Source: JAXMAR01 sp046350295
GTDB lineage: Bacteria > Planctomycetota > Planctomycetia > Gemmatales > Gemmataceae
Direction: 5' to 3'
Assembly (NCBI GenBank): GCA_046350295.1
Contig: JAXMAR010000036.1
Coordinates: forward strand, 20,439 to 84,438
Length of the DNA stretch: 64,000 nt
The notes below the pieces were generated by a model. It had not been told where the DNA came from. It ran no database searches and saw only the letters and a list, made by a program, of their open reading frames with translations. Positions 43,333 to 53,248 of the stretch are shown one piece after another. Position numbers and translations under genes: made by a program. The number at the start of each line of letters is the position of its first letter. Position 1 is the stretch's first letter.

Positions 43333-45957
43333 TCACCCCGCCGGCATCGCTTGCACCTGATCCAGCAGCTCCGGCGTCATCTCGCGCGTCCCCTTGCACT
43401 TGGGGTACTTCGAGCAGCCCAGGAAGTAGCTGCCGCGCGCCGTGCGCAGCTTCATCGCGGCGCCGCAGGTTGGGCACGTCTCCGTGATCTCGACCTTCGG
43501 CATCTCTTTCTTCGGGGGCGGCGGCGGCAGCACGTCCTTGAGCTTCTCCTTCAAGTCCGCAGGCATCTGCTTGGTGCTGCGGCAGCGCGGGTAGGCGGTG
43601 CAGCCCAGGAACGGACCGCGCGGGCCGCGCTTGACCCCCATCGGGCTGCCGCATTTCTCGCAGACGATGCCCGTGTCGATCGGCTTCAAGGGATTGCCCT
43701 GAGCGTCGACATCCTTGGCGTTGCGGCATTTCGGATAGCCGGAGCAGGCGAGGAACGGGCCGCGCGGGCCGTCGCGCAGCAGCATCGGCTTGCCGCACTT
43801 GTCGCAGACGTGCTCGGTCGGCTTGCTCGTCAGTTGCGGCTTGCCTTCCGCGTCCAGGTTCATCGTCGTCTTGCAGTCCGGGTAGCCGGAGCAGCCCAGG
43901 AACGGACCACGGCGCCCCATGCGTTCCAGCATCGGCTTGCCGCAGTTGGGGCACATGTGGTCCGTCTGCTTCGGCGCCTCGCGCGGTTTGTCGTCCTCGC
44001 CCACCGTGGCTCCTTTCTTCTTGATGTAGTTGCACTCGGGATAGCCCGAACAGCCGAAGAACTTGCCGAAGCGGCTGAAGCGCTCCTGCAGCGGCTTGCC
44101 GCACAGAGGGCACTTCTCGGCGTCCGCCAGCATCTTCGTCTCGGCGACCTTGAGCGCCTGAGTGAACGGCTCGTAGAACTCGTTGAGCACCTGGTTGCGT
44201 TCGTACTTCTTCGTCTCGATCTGGTCCAGCTCGTCTTCCATCTGCCGCGTGAACTTGAGGTCCATCACGGTCGGGAAATGCTCGACCAAAAGGTCGTTGA
44301 CCTTCATGCCAATCTCGGTCGCGTAGAAGCGCCGCTCCTTCATCGCGACGTACTCGCGCTCCTGGATCTTCGTGATGATGGTGGCATAGGTGCTGGGCCG
44401 GCCGATCCCTTCCTTCTCCAGCGTCTTGACCAGGCTCGCTTCGTTGTAGCGCGGCGGCGGCTCCGTGAAGTGCTGCGTGGCGTCCATCTTGAGGAGGTTG
44501 AGCCGCTCCTGCTCGGTGAGCGTCGGCAACAACACGTCCTCCTGCTTGCCGCCGGGCGGGAGCACGCGGCGATAGCCGTCGAACTTCATCGTCTTGCCCT
44601 GGGCCTTGAACACGCCCTCGGCCGCCGTGAGGGCGACGTTGGTGATCGCGAAGACGGCCGGCGTCATCTGGCTGGCGACGAAGCGATTGTAAATCAGCGT
44701 GTAGAGCCGAAGCTGCTCCTGCGGCAGATACGGGGCGACGCGCTCCGGCGTGTAGGCGATATCGGTGGGGCGGATCGCTTCGTGCGCGTCCTGGGCGTCC
44801 TTGCCGCCGCCGTAGCGGTTCGCTGTGTCGGGGAGATAGGGATCGCCGTAGCGTTCCTTGATGTCCTTGCGGACCGCGGTCAAGGCGTCCTCGGAGACGC
44901 GCGTGCTGTCGGTGCGCATGTAGGTGATGAGCGCGACCGAGCCTTCCGGGCCGAGTTCGACCCCCTGGTACAGCTGCTGCGCGATCATCATCGTCCGCTT
45001 GGCCGTGTAGCGGAGCCGGATGGACGCCTGCTGCTGCAGCGTGCTGGTGATGAAGGGTGGCGCCGGCTTCTCTTGCCGCTCTTTCTGCTCGACCTTGCTG
45101 ACGACGTACGGCGCGCCCTCGAGGGCCTTGAGGATCTCGTCGGTCTGCTCCTTGCTGGAGGACTTGAACTTCTCCCCTTTCCACTCGGCCAATTCGGCCT
45201 GAAAGGCGCCGGGAGGCAGCTGCGGCTTCTCCTCGACGACTTCCTCGCCGTCTTCGGTCTCGATGGGGGCTTCCTTCTTCGCGGCTTTCGCCTTGGTCTT
45301 GGCTTTCGTCGCCTTGGGCGCGCTCGTCTTCGCCTCGGCGAACTTGTCGCTGCGAAGCGTGGCGATGATGCGCCAGTATTCTTCCGGGACGAAGCTCTGG
45401 ATCTCGCGCTCGCGATCGACGATGAGCCGCACCGCAACCGACTGCACCCGCCCCGCCGAGAGATGCTGGGCCAGCTTTTGCGACAGCAGCGGGCTCAGCT
45501 TGTAGCCGACGACGCGGTCCAGAAACCGCCGCGCCTCCTGAGCTGCCACGAGGTCCATGTTGATATGGCCCGCGTTCTGGAAGGCGCGCTGCACCGCCGT
45601 CTTGGTGATCTCGTTGAAGGTGACGCGGCGGATGCGCTCTTCTTTCAGCCCCAGCGATTCCTTGAGGTGCCAGGCGATCGCCTCCCCTTCCCGGTCAGGG
45701 TCAGGCGCCAGGTAGACCATGTCGGCCCCCACCACCTGCTTCTTGAGAGCGGCTAAGACTTCCTTGCGGTCCTTTAAGGGACGGTAGGTTGGAGTCCAGC
45801 CGTTCTCGACATCGATGCCGAACCGGCTCTTGGGCAGATCGCGAACATGCCCCTTGCTGGCGACGACCTGGTAGTCGGCGCCCAGGTACTTATTGATGGT
45901 CTTGGCCTTCGCGGGGGATTCCACAATGACCAGACTGTGTTTCTTCTTTTTTGCCAC
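43333..45957 (-). CDS. topA: DNA topoisomerase I
   Basis: 874 residues from a GTG at 45957. The TOPRIM domain is complete (LVIVESPAKAKTINKYLG, then LAPDPDREGEAIAWHL), with the active-site Tyr346 in ITYMRTDST. A Lys/Ala-rich insertion lies at about residues 208-245. Five C-terminal four-cysteine zinc ribbons follow (the first CPLCGKPLQERFSRFGKFFG, the last CPTCGAAMKLRTARGSYFLG). E. coli TopA has three such fingers plus two ribbon-like domains without cysteines, so this enzyme keeps all five. It relaxes negatively supercoiled DNA. Confidence 0.95.
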   Translation of the reverse strand: MAKKKKHSLVIVESPAKAKTINKYLGADYQVVASKGHVRDLPKSRFGIDVENGWTPTYRPLKDRKEVLAALKKQVVGADMVYLAPDPDREGEAIAWHLKESLGLKEERIRRVTFNEITKTAVQRAFQNAGHINMDLVAAQEARRFLDRVVGYKLSPLLSQKLAQHLSAGRVQSVAVRLIVDREREIQSFVPEEYWRIIATLRSDKFAEAKTSAPKATKAKTKAKAAKKEAPIETEDGEEVVEEKPQLPPGAFQAELAEWKGEKFKSSSKEQTDEILKALEGAPYVVSKVEQKERQEKPAPPFITSTLQQQASIRLRYTAKRTMMIAQQLYQGVELGPEGSVALITYMRTDSTRVSEDALTAVRKDIKERYGDPYLPDTANRYGGGKDAQDAHEAIRPTDIAYTPERVAPYLPQEQLRLYTLIYNRFVASQMTPAVFAITNVALTAAEGVFKAQGKTMKFDGYRRVLPPGGKQEDVLLPTLTEQERLNLLKMDATQHFTEPPPRYNEASLVKTLEKEGIGRPSTYATIITKIQEREYVAMKERRFYATEIGMKVNDLLVEHFPTVMDLKFTRQMEDELDQIETKKYERNQVLNEFYEPFTQALKVAETKMLADAEKCPLCGKPLQERFSRFGKFFGCSGYPECNYIKKKGATVGEDDKPREAPKQTDHMCPNCGKPMLERMGRRGPFLGCSGYPDCKTTMNLDAEGKPQLTSKPTEHVCDKCGKPMLLRDGPRGPFLACSGYPKCRNAKDVDAQGNPLKPIDTGIVCEKCGSPMGVKRGPRGPFLGCTAYPRCRSTKQMPADLKEKLKDVLPPPPPKKEMPKVEITETCPTCGAAMKLRTARGSYFLGCSKYPKCKGTREMTPELLDQVQAMPAG

Positions 45958-46304
45958 GACAACACGTCCCTCATGGTTGCAAACACCGGCAACCTACGTC
46001 CTATGGCCTCGGCCGGGGCGGGGTCAACCAAAAAACCGTCGGCGCCGGTCAGCGATATTCGCCGGACGCCGGGTCTAATCCAATTGAAGGGCCGGCGCTC
46101 GAAAGGGATTCACGAACATCCATGCCAAGAGGAGCCGGCGTTTCGTTGCGGGCGGCGGGTCAGGCTTGAGCCAAGCCGCAATTTCACTACAATCGCTATT
46201 TTGGGACTAACCGGACGTTTCCCAATACTACACGGTTTTGCGGAGCGTCAAGCCTGCCGCCGCCGGGCCGCGCGGAAGATTGTCGCTCTAAACCGAGGAA
46301 TACC
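45958..46304. other. Divergent intergenic region between topA and the PpiD-like gene
   Basis: About 350 bases between divergent genes, so it should contain two promoters. The ATG of the plus-strand gene has GAGGAA upstream. No ORF or strong hairpin is seen. Confidence 0.45.
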
Positions 46305-49300
46305 ATGGCCTTCAATCCACTGGCGAATTTCCAAAAATACCGGAAGATCTGGATGGCCTCCATGATCCTCGTCGCCATGGTGACCTTCGTCTTCTGCTCC
46401 GGCTTCGGCAGCAGCCGCGACGAGGGGGGTCTCGGCGGTCTCATCAGCCGGCTGTTCCGCTCGCGCGGTGAAGTCTACGCGGAAATCGATAACTCCAATT
46501 ACTATTCGGAGGAGTTCCGCGAGATGAAGATGGACCGCGACATCGCCAACAAGTTCATGATCCACGTGATCCGTCTCGCCAAGGCCAGGGCCGAGGAGTA
46601 CCTCAAGCTCCCCGAAGAATTGAAGAAGCAGTTCGGCGACCGGGACATCGACAAGGAAGACGTGGGCATTCTCCTCAAAACCTACAACATGCTCGACGAG
46701 AAGCTCAAGACACCCCGTTTCTTCGAGGGAGGGCAAAAGCTAGCCGATCTCGTCGAACGCAAGATCTGGCTTCTCGAGGCCGATCGCCTGGGCATCCTCA
46801 TCGCCGATAAGCCCTTCCCCGAGATGGGGCTTGAGGAGCTTATCCTCTCTGAGGTAACCCTGCGCCTCAAGCCGCGCGATAAATCCAAGCGGAGCCAGAC
46901 GTTGCTCGTCTACCCCGCCGATCTCGGCAAGATGTCTATCCTCACGCGCCGCGATGTGGCGCGCGACGTTGGCCAGGACCGCGTCACCCGCGCCCTCAAC
47001 GACGAGTTCCGCGTCCAGATCGCCAAGCTCGCACTCCTCCAGGCGCCCAACCTATTTGGCCTGGTCGACCGCGAAAAGGAAGTCCTTACCCGCGCCACAC
47101 CCTCCCCCGACGAGCTCTGGCAGTACTTCAAGAAATACCGCAACACCTATGATGTGCAGCTCGCCGCCGTCTCGGCCTCGGAACTGGCCAAGACCGTGAA
47201 AGACCCGGACGAGGCGACCCTCGCCAAGTTTTTCCGCGACAACAAGGACAAGGTCGAGGACCCGGCGTCCGACCAGACCGGCCTGAAGCCGCCGCGCGAG
47301 CGCTTCATGGTCCACTTCCTCATGGGAGACTCCAACGCCAAGGCGTTCAAGAGCATCGCCAACGCCGTGCATGCGCTTCAGCATGACGCCCACGTGGTCT
47401 GGAACCCGCTGCTGCCGCCGCTCCTGAGCAACTGGCATCTCCTCGCCGGCGACGAGGTGCTCAAGGGCGAAATCGACACCATGCTGAACGAAAAGTTCGG
47501 CGCCGGACACCACGTCATCGACCTCTACAGCGCCGGCGAGCGCGGCAGCCCCGACTACGAGCTCTACCTGCTCGGCTGGCTGGCGCGCGACAACCCCACC
47601 GCCAAGGCGGAAGTTGCCAACCTCGTCGCCTCCGCACTCGGCGACGGCCTGCCGCTCTTCAGCGCCGCCCCTCTCTTCGCGCAAGAAGCGCGCAAGAAGC
47701 ATGAGGACTTCCTCAAGCAAGCCCTCGCCGCCGAGGATGAAAAACTCAAAGAACTCACCGAGAAGGTCCACAAGGAGATCCCCGCCATCACCGCCGTCGT
47801 GGCCTCGGCGCAGCAGCCCTTCCTCGCCGGGGCGTTTGCGACGGGCGTCAAGGGGGTCGAGGCGGAGGATCGCTTCCTCCCCTTCAGCCTTTACCGGGAT
47901 ATCGAGGAGCCGAAGCTGATCAACGCGATCGCGCCCCCCTTCGTGCAGGCCGCGATGGTGAAGGCCCGCGCTGACCTCAAGGGCGCCTCCGGCATCCCCG
48001 GCGTCCTCAAGACCAACCTGGCCGTCATCCCCTCCTCGTTGACGCTGGTCAGCAGCACCCGGCCGTACACACTGTACGAGATGGAGAAGGCGCCCGAGCT
48101 CGAGCCGCTCAAGAAGGCGTTCGAGAAATCCGCGCTGGTCGTCGACCAGGCCGAGGGCCGCACCAAGGACAAGCTCTCGGACAAGTCCTTCGCCCAGGCC
48201 CTCTTCTTCACGCCGACCGAGAGGCATTCGACGCTGGGCCGGTCCTATTCGCCGACCGCCTGGCCCCCCAAGATCGAAATCCAGCAGCCCCCCGAGTTCG
48301 CCAAGCTGCTCGTCGATCGTCTGGAAGGCAGGCCCGTCAACGAGCAGCGCTACGCGGAGGCCGTGGCCCGGATGAAGCACGCCGACCCGCGTGAGAACAA
48401 GACCGAGGTCGACCTGTTCAAGAACTCGGAGACGCCGATCCTGTTCTGGCGCGAGGATCCGCCCAAGACCGACACCGCCCTGCGCTGGGTCGACGACATC
48501 CAGGCCGACCTCAAGCGCAAGGTCGCTGCGGTCGAGTCCCAGCTCGAAAAGGACATCGCCCTCGCCAAGGCGGTCGCCAAGCCCGGCGAGGAGGAGAAAC
48601 TCAAGAAAATCATCGCCAACAAGACCGCCGAGGCCAAGGACAGGGAAGCGGACCTCAAGGCCAAGGCCGATCAGGATAGCAAGAGCGTCCGCGCCCGCAC
48701 CCTCGAGGCCTACAAGCTCGAACAGGCGCGCGACAAGCTCGCCCCCGACCTTGCCAAGAAGCTCGCCCTCGGGCTCGCCGCCAAGGGCGGCCTCGGCTAC
48801 ATCCCGGCCGATCTCCAGGAGATCGAGAAGACCACCGGCCAGGAAACCGTCCGTCTTTATGGCATCGCCCCCTGGTATCAACCGATGCCGCGCGGCCCCT
48901 ACGAGGAATTCAGCGTCGCCAAGCGCAAGGACCTCGTCTTCCCGCGTGCGGACATGGGGCAGAAGATCCTGTCCTTGCCCACGCTTGACAAGGCCTTCGA
49001 GTTCAAGAACGACGCCGTCGACGCGATCAACAAGGAACTCTTCGCCGAATGTGTCAAGGCGTTCGAGAAGCTGGGCGGCGACAAGGACAAGGAGTCCAAG
49101 CCCCGCATCGTGCAGTTGATCCCGAATCAGCCACGCACGATGTACTACATCGCCGTCCTCACCAGCCCGCGCAATCCTCCCGAGCCGAGCCGCATGGCGT
49201 TCAACGAGGCCGTCTCCAGCCTGGAGCAGGTCTTCCGCATCGGCAATGAGGTGATGCGCATCCCCGGGACCGGCGATCCCTTCCTCAACCGCGTCTACGA

Positions 49301-49472
49301 GCAGATCGCCAAGGAATGGCGCGACCAGGTGGTCGACGGCCTCAAGCGTCAGCACAGCGCCAGCATCAAAGCGAGCGCCGACACGCTGAAGAGCTCGACT
49401 CCGAAGGCGGCGGCGGCTGATAACAACGCAGACTCGAGAACGCAGATTGCCGGACGGAGCATGGCGCCTTGA
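46305..49472 (+). CDS. Large PpiD/SurA-N-like membrane-anchored chaperone
   Basis: 1055 residues. A single N-terminal anchor (IWMASMILVAMVTFVFCSGF) is followed by a SurA/PpiD N-terminal-type region: a strand (EVYAEIDNSNYYSEEFREM), helices (LVERKIWLLEADRLGILIAD) and long coiled-coil stretches (near residues 740-830, Lys/Glu/Ala-rich). No parvulin signature is evident. The protein is several hundred residues longer than E. coli PpiD. It probably acts at the outer face of the cytoplasmic membrane as a folding factor, as inferred from architecture. A decayed copy of its C-terminus lies downstream at 50545-50660. Confidence 0.7.
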   Translation: MAFNPLANFQKYRKIWMASMILVAMVTFVFCSGFGSSRDEGGLGGLISRLFRSRGEVYAEIDNSNYYSEEFREMKMDRDIANKFMIHVIRLAKARAEEYLKLPEELKKQFGDRDIDKEDVGILLKTYNMLDEKLKTPRFFEGGQKLADLVERKIWLLEADRLGILIADKPFPEMGLEELILSEVTLRLKPRDKSKRSQTLLVYPADLGKMSILTRRDVARDVGQDRVTRALNDEFRVQIAKLALLQAPNLFGLVDREKEVLTRATPSPDELWQYFKKYRNTYDVQLAAVSASELAKTVKDPDEATLAKFFRDNKDKVEDPASDQTGLKPPRERFMVHFLMGDSNAKAFKSIANAVHALQHDAHVVWNPLLPPLLSNWHLLAGDEVLKGEIDTMLNEKFGAGHHVIDLYSAGERGSPDYELYLLGWLARDNPTAKAEVANLVASALGDGLPLFSAAPLFAQEARKKHEDFLKQALAAEDEKLKELTEKVHKEIPAITAVVASAQQPFLAGAFATGVKGVEAEDRFLPFSLYRDIEEPKLINAIAPPFVQAAMVKARADLKGASGIPGVLKTNLAVIPSSLTLVSSTRPYTLYEMEKAPELEPLKKAFEKSALVVDQAEGRTKDKLSDKSFAQALFFTPTERHSTLGRSYSPTAWPPKIEIQQPPEFAKLLVDRLEGRPVNEQRYAEAVARMKHADPRENKTEVDLFKNSETPILFWREDPPKTDTALRWVDDIQADLKRKVAAVESQLEKDIALAKAVAKPGEEEKLKKIIANKTAEAKDREADLKAKADQDSKSVRARTLEAYKLEQARDKLAPDLAKKLALGLAAKGGLGYIPADLQEIEKTTGQETVRLYGIAPWYQPMPRGPYEEFSVAKRKDLVFPRADMGQKILSLPTLDKAFEFKNDAVDAINKELFAECVKAFEKLGGDKDKESKPRIVQLIPNQPRTMYYIAVLTSPRNPPEPSRMAFNEAVSSLEQVFRIGNEVMRIPGTGDPFLNRVYEQIAKEWRDQVVDGLKRQHSASIKASADTLKSSTPKAAAADNNADSRTQIAGRSMAP

Positions 49473-49637
49473 CCCGTTTCGGGGAGCGCCTCCATCTGGG
49501 GGTGCTCGACAAGTCGGTAGTCGCCGCGACGGAAGAAACGGAAGGACGGTCGACAACTCTTCGCCCGCTCACATCGTCTAGAATACAGGCAGGCGTCTCG
49601 GCCTACGTCGAAATCCGTAGCGTTCCGGAGAAGACCC

Positions 49638-50507
49638 ATGAGCGGTTGCACTTGCATGAAAAAAGGCATCGTCATCGTCGCCGCGCCGCTCCTTGTCGCG
49701 GGGGCGTGGCTGGGGGTCGCGCGGGGGTTCGATCTCTGGCCGTTCGCAGGGGAGGCTCCCGTAGCCGCGCCGGCCCCGGTGGCTGCGCCGACGCCGGCCA
49801 CGCCGAAGGGGCCATCCAACCACGCGAAGGCGCCGGAGGTGCTGACGCGGACGTTGCAGCGCCTGCACCAGGAGGCGCTGGCCCATTTTCATGCCGATCC
49901 GCGCAACGGGCTGCGGCGCATGCCCATTGTGTACGAGAAGGTGCTCGCCGAGTGGAAGACGCCCTGGTTCTCGCCCGGCGACCTGGACGGGGACGAGGCG
50001 ATACCGTTCAAGAAGGAGATGGAAGCCCTGCACGGGGGGAGCGTGAAAGACTTCCTCAGCGCGCCGCCGCCGGCGCCGACCGTCACCACCTTCCTCGGGT
50101 TCGACGACAAGGCCATCAAGGCATGGGAAGCGCGGGACAAGGTGGCGAAGTTCTGGGAGGTGAAGCAGGTCGACCTGATCGGCCTTTTGAAGAACGACGA
50201 GCCGGTGGTCTACATCTCCGAGCGGCTGCCCGAGATGAAGGAGACGGGTCGGGCGCCGAAGCGGCCGCTCGATGAGTTCGAGGCGATCGCGCTGACGCAT
50301 CTGGAGAAGGGGGAGAACCTGTTCGGCCGCTCGCGCGACGGGATGATCCGGATGCTGGGGGCGGTGCGGGCCGAGACCTCGTGCCTCTCCTGCCACGAGG
50401 ACAAGAAGGCGGGCGATCTGCTGGGCGCGTTCTCCTATACCGTGCGCGAGGCTCATTACGCGAAGGGCGGTTTGGTCGGCGGGAAGCGCGTGCCGGTGGG
50501 CCGCTGA
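49638..50507 (+). CDS. Monohaem cytochrome c-like exported protein (DUF3365-like)
   Basis: 289 residues from an ATG behind GGAG. The N-terminus is a signal/anchor (CTCMKKGIVIVAAPLLVAGA). A Pro/Ala linker leads to a globular domain with a single haem c attachment motif, TSCLSCHEDKKAGDLLGAFS (CxxCH). The sequence around it (FSYTVREAH) fits the DUF3365/Tll0287 type of periplasmic haem sensor or electron carrier. Haem ligation and electron-transfer role are inferred from the motif. Confidence 0.7.
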   Translation: MSGCTCMKKGIVIVAAPLLVAGAWLGVARGFDLWPFAGEAPVAAPAPVAAPTPATPKGPSNHAKAPEVLTRTLQRLHQEALAHFHADPRNGLRRMPIVYEKVLAEWKTPWFSPGDLDGDEAIPFKKEMEALHGGSVKDFLSAPPPAPTVTTFLGFDDKAIKAWEARDKVAKFWEVKQVDLIGLLKNDEPVVYISERLPEMKETGRAPKRPLDEFEAIALTHLEKGENLFGRSRDGMIRMLGAVRAETSCLSCHEDKKAGDLLGAFSYTVREAHYAKGGLVGGKRVPVGR

Positions 50508-50544
50508 TTCGATCGTGATGATCATCCGCAAATCGCCTTGCGGC

Positions 50545-50660
50545 AATCCCCCGGACCGAGCCGCATGGCAGGTCTTCCGCATCGGCGACCAGGCGACCTC
50601 TCCTCAATCTCTAGGAGCCGATCGCCAAGGAAGGGCGCGATTGGACTAGGTCGTGGATAG
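50545..50660 (+). pseudogene. Decayed duplicate of the C-terminus of the PpiD-like gene
   Basis: The stretch near 50549-50580 (GACCGAGCCGCATGG and CAGGTCTTCCGCATCGGC) and the segment GATCGCCAAGGAA near 50619-50631 match, in the same order and spacing, the sequence 49185-49345 inside the PpiD-like gene. Several small deletions and stop codons separate the matched blocks. This looks like a short tandem duplication of the gene end that has degenerated, across the cytochrome-like gene. Confidence 0.6.
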
Positions 50661-50681
50661 TGTTAGCACCAAAGGCGCCGG

Positions 50682-50731
50682 GGTGACACGGTGACAAAAT
50701 GCGAGTCACGTTGTCACCTTCACCTTGTCAC
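50682..50731. repeat. Inverted repeat of GTGACA-type motifs
   Basis: GGTGACACGGTGACAA (50682-50697) is mirrored by TTGTCACCTTCACCTTGTCA (to about 50730) around a 14-base centre. It lies between the decayed duplicate and the following exported-protein gene. It may be a REP-like element or a regulatory dyad. Confidence 0.55.
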
Positions 50732-50809
50732 GCAGCCGGCCTCGCTCTTGCTTCATCTCCTTCCGGCACGGTATAACGGCCGTCAATTCCGCCGGCAGGA
50801 GGCCGATTC

Positions 50810-52036
50810 ATGTCCCCCGTTCCCCGCGCGTTGTTGCTTCTGGCCCTTCTCATCGTCTGCCTCGGCCTGGGCGCCCAGGAGCCGGTCACGCCGCCCAGGG
50901 CCATGCCGCCATCGGCCAAGAAAGGCCACGACCCTGCCAAACTCACTGTCCCCCAACGCAATACCTACCTGTCCGCCCAGCGCGGTATGGAATGGCTCCA
51001 CAAAGCCAACAAGCCGGACGGCCGTTTCGTCTATGGCTTCCTTCCCGCCCTGCGCCTCCCCATGGAGGGGGACGACTTCGTGCATCAAGCCGGCGCCGCC
51101 TTCGCCCTCGGCCGCTGTGCCCGCTTCTTCGACGATGAACGCGCCGGCGCCATCGCCCGCCAGGCCGTCCTGACGTTGCTTTTGGAAACGACGCTCGACC
51201 CCAAGGACAAGAACGTCCGCTATAGCGCCGCTCCCCCCCATCTTGTCAACCGCGCCGCCGCCACCGCTTTCCTCACCCTGGCCGTCCACGACCTCCCCGC
51301 TCCCGGGCCCGACCTCCTTGAACAGGCCGATCAGATGGCCAACTATCTGCGTTCGCTGGTGAACGCCGACGGCTCCGTCCGCGTCGTCGAGGGCGAAAGC
51401 AAGATCGACGCCGAACAGCCTTATGCTGGCGCCGTCCTCTACGCCCTCGCCCGCAGCCACGCCGCCCGGCCCGCGCCTTGGAAGGTCGACCTTCTGCGCA
51501 AGGCGTGCCCTGCCTGTCTCACCGCCTGGACCAAAGCCAGGTCGCTGCCCATGGTCCCCTGGCATACCGCCGCCTGCGTCGAAGCCTACGCGCAGACCAA
51601 GGAAAAGGCTTTTGCCGATTGCGTGTTCGCCCTGAATGACTGGCTGTGTGAGCAGCAATACACCCGCGCCGATCCGGGCCGCGGGCACTGGCTGGGTGGC
51701 TTCATGCCCTGGCGCGACGGCCACGTCGTCGCGGCTACCCCCGATATCGCCAGCGCCGAAGCCGCCTTCAGCCTCGCCCAGGCTTGTCGCCTCGCCCGTG
51801 CTTCCGGCGACGCCTCGCGCCTGGCCCGCTACCAAAAAGCGCTCGAATCGAGCCTCTATTTCCTGAACACCCTGCAATACACCGACGCCGGCGTGCAGCA
51901 CTTCGCCGACTGGTTCCGTCCAGCCATCCTCGGCGCCTTCCACGCCTCGCCTCAAGACGGCAATATCCGCATCGACTACGCCCAGAACGCTCTCCTCGCC
52001 CAGGTGGCTTACCTCTCCCAAGTCCTGGACTGGTGA
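50810..52036 (+). CDS. Exported alpha/alpha-toroid-like hypothetical protein
   Basis: 408 residues from an ATG behind AGGAGG. It starts with a signal peptide (VPRALLLLALLIVCLGLGAQ) and continues as a mainly helical protein with repeated units of the kind LSAQRGMEWLHKANKPDGRF, FVHQAGAAFALGRCARFFDD and PYAGAVLYALARSHAARPAP. The pattern resembles six-hairpin glycosidase or terpene-cyclase-like toroids. No catalytic residues are evident. Its substrate or ligand is unknown, and export to the periplasm is likely. Confidence 0.65.
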   Translation: MSPVPRALLLLALLIVCLGLGAQEPVTPPRAMPPSAKKGHDPAKLTVPQRNTYLSAQRGMEWLHKANKPDGRFVYGFLPALRLPMEGDDFVHQAGAAFALGRCARFFDDERAGAIARQAVLTLLLETTLDPKDKNVRYSAAPPHLVNRAAATAFLTLAVHDLPAPGPDLLEQADQMANYLRSLVNADGSVRVVEGESKIDAEQPYAGAVLYALARSHAARPAPWKVDLLRKACPACLTAWTKARSLPMVPWHTAACVEAYAQTKEKAFADCVFALNDWLCEQQYTRADPGRGHWLGGFMPWRDGHVVAATPDIASAEAAFSLAQACRLARASGDASRLARYQKALESSLYFLNTLQYTDAGVQHFADWFRPAILGAFHASPQDGNIRIDYAQNALLAQVAYLSQVLDW

Positions 52037-52127
52037 TAGCCGCCCCGCGCCGACGCTCCTATACTGCTCTTTTAAGGGAACGGCCCGCACGCCCCCTTGC
52101 GCTCGTTCGTGGCCGCTCGACTTTCCC

Positions 52128-52154
52128 GTAGCTGAAGTCGTGGACTTCAGCCCC
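52128..52154. repeat. REP-like hairpin
   Basis: GCTGAAGTC GTG GACTTCAGC (52131-52151) is a perfect nine-base stem, and the element starts with GTAG as the other REP-like units do. It is in the 154-base gap before the FabH-like gene and has no T tract. Confidence 0.65.
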
Positions 52155-52189
52155 TGTTGTCGTCAGACTCGGCCCGTCCGGTTCTTTCC

Positions 52190-53212
52190 ATGAACGACGA
52201 CCGCTCCCCCTCGCCGCGCCCCCCTTGCCGCTCCCTCACCGGGGTGCGCGTTCTGGGGACCGGCAGCTATGTCCCGGATGCCGTCGTCACCAACGAGCAC
52301 CTCCACCAGCGCTTCGGCTTCGACTCCGACTGGATCGTCAAGCGTACCGGCATCCTCGAACGGCGCCACGCCCTGCCCCACCAGGCCACCAGCGACCTCT
52401 GCCTTCAGGCCGCTCGCCGCTGCATCGACCAGGCGGGCGTCAAACCCTCCGACATCGACCTCCTCCTGCTCGCCACCTTCACGCCCGACATGTCGTTCCC
52501 GTCGACCGCCTGCCTGGTGCAAGACGCGCTCAGACTCAACTGTCCCGCCATGGACCTCCAGGCCGCCTGCGCCGGCTTCATGTACGCCTTCATCACCGGC
52601 GCCACCTACGTCGCCTCCGGCGCCTCCGACCTCGCCCTCATCATCGGCGGCGACGCCAACTCGCGCATCGTCAACCCCAACGATATCAAGACCTACCCCC
52701 TCTTCGGCGACGGCGCCGGCGCCGTCCTCCTCACCAGGGGCCGCAAAGACCAGGGCATCCTCGCCTACAACCTCGGCGCCGACGGCTCGGGCGGCGACCT
52801 GCTCTCCCGCCCCGCATGCGGCAGTCGCCTTCCGCCCAGCCCGGAACTGCTCGACAAAGGCCTCCACTACATGCACATGGACGGCCGGGCCGTCTTCCGC
52901 TGGGCGGTCGCCATCCTCTGCGACACCATCCAGGATGTGCTGCACCACGCCCGCCTCAAGACCAGCGACGTCGACGTCTATATTCCCCACCAGGCCAACA
53001 TCCGCATCATCAACGCGGCCATCGACGTCCTCCACATCCCGCGCTCGCGCGTCTTCAACAACCTCGACCGCTACGGCAACACCTCCGCCGGCTCCGTCCC
53101 TCTCGCCCTCGACGAAGCCATGCAAGAAGGCCGCATCGCCCCCGACAAACTCGTTCTGCTCTCCGGCTTCGGCGCCGGCCTCGCCTGGGGCACGGCTCTG
53201 GTGCGCTGGTAG
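52190..53212 (+). CDS. 3-oxoacyl-ACP synthase III (FabH-like)
   Basis: 340 residues from the ATG at 52190. It has the KAS III signatures: GTGSYVPDAVVTNEHLHQRF, WIVKRTGILERR, the catalytic Cys127 in LQAACAGFMYAF, the His in YIPHQANIRIINAA and the Asn in DRYGNTSAGSVPLALDEA. KAS III starts fatty-acid synthesis by condensing acetyl-CoA with malonyl-ACP, but FabH-like proteins also make other beta-keto products. No fab neighbours are present, so which reaction it serves is undecided. It stands alone as a plus-strand gene. Confidence 0.85.
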   Translation: MNDDRSPSPRPPCRSLTGVRVLGTGSYVPDAVVTNEHLHQRFGFDSDWIVKRTGILERRHALPHQATSDLCLQAARRCIDQAGVKPSDIDLLLLATFTPDMSFPSTACLVQDALRLNCPAMDLQAACAGFMYAFITGATYVASGASDLALIIGGDANSRIVNPNDIKTYPLFGDGAGAVLLTRGRKDQGILAYNLGADGSGGDLLSRPACGSRLPPSPELLDKGLHYMHMDGRAVFRWAVAILCDTIQDVLHHARLKTSDVDVYIPHQANIRIINAAIDVLHIPRSRVFNNLDRYGNTSAGSVPLALDEAMQEGRIAPDKLVLLSGFGAGLAWGTALVRW

Positions 53213-53248
53213 GGCTGAAATAAAGGTGTCGGGACCCTTTTCCCCAAT

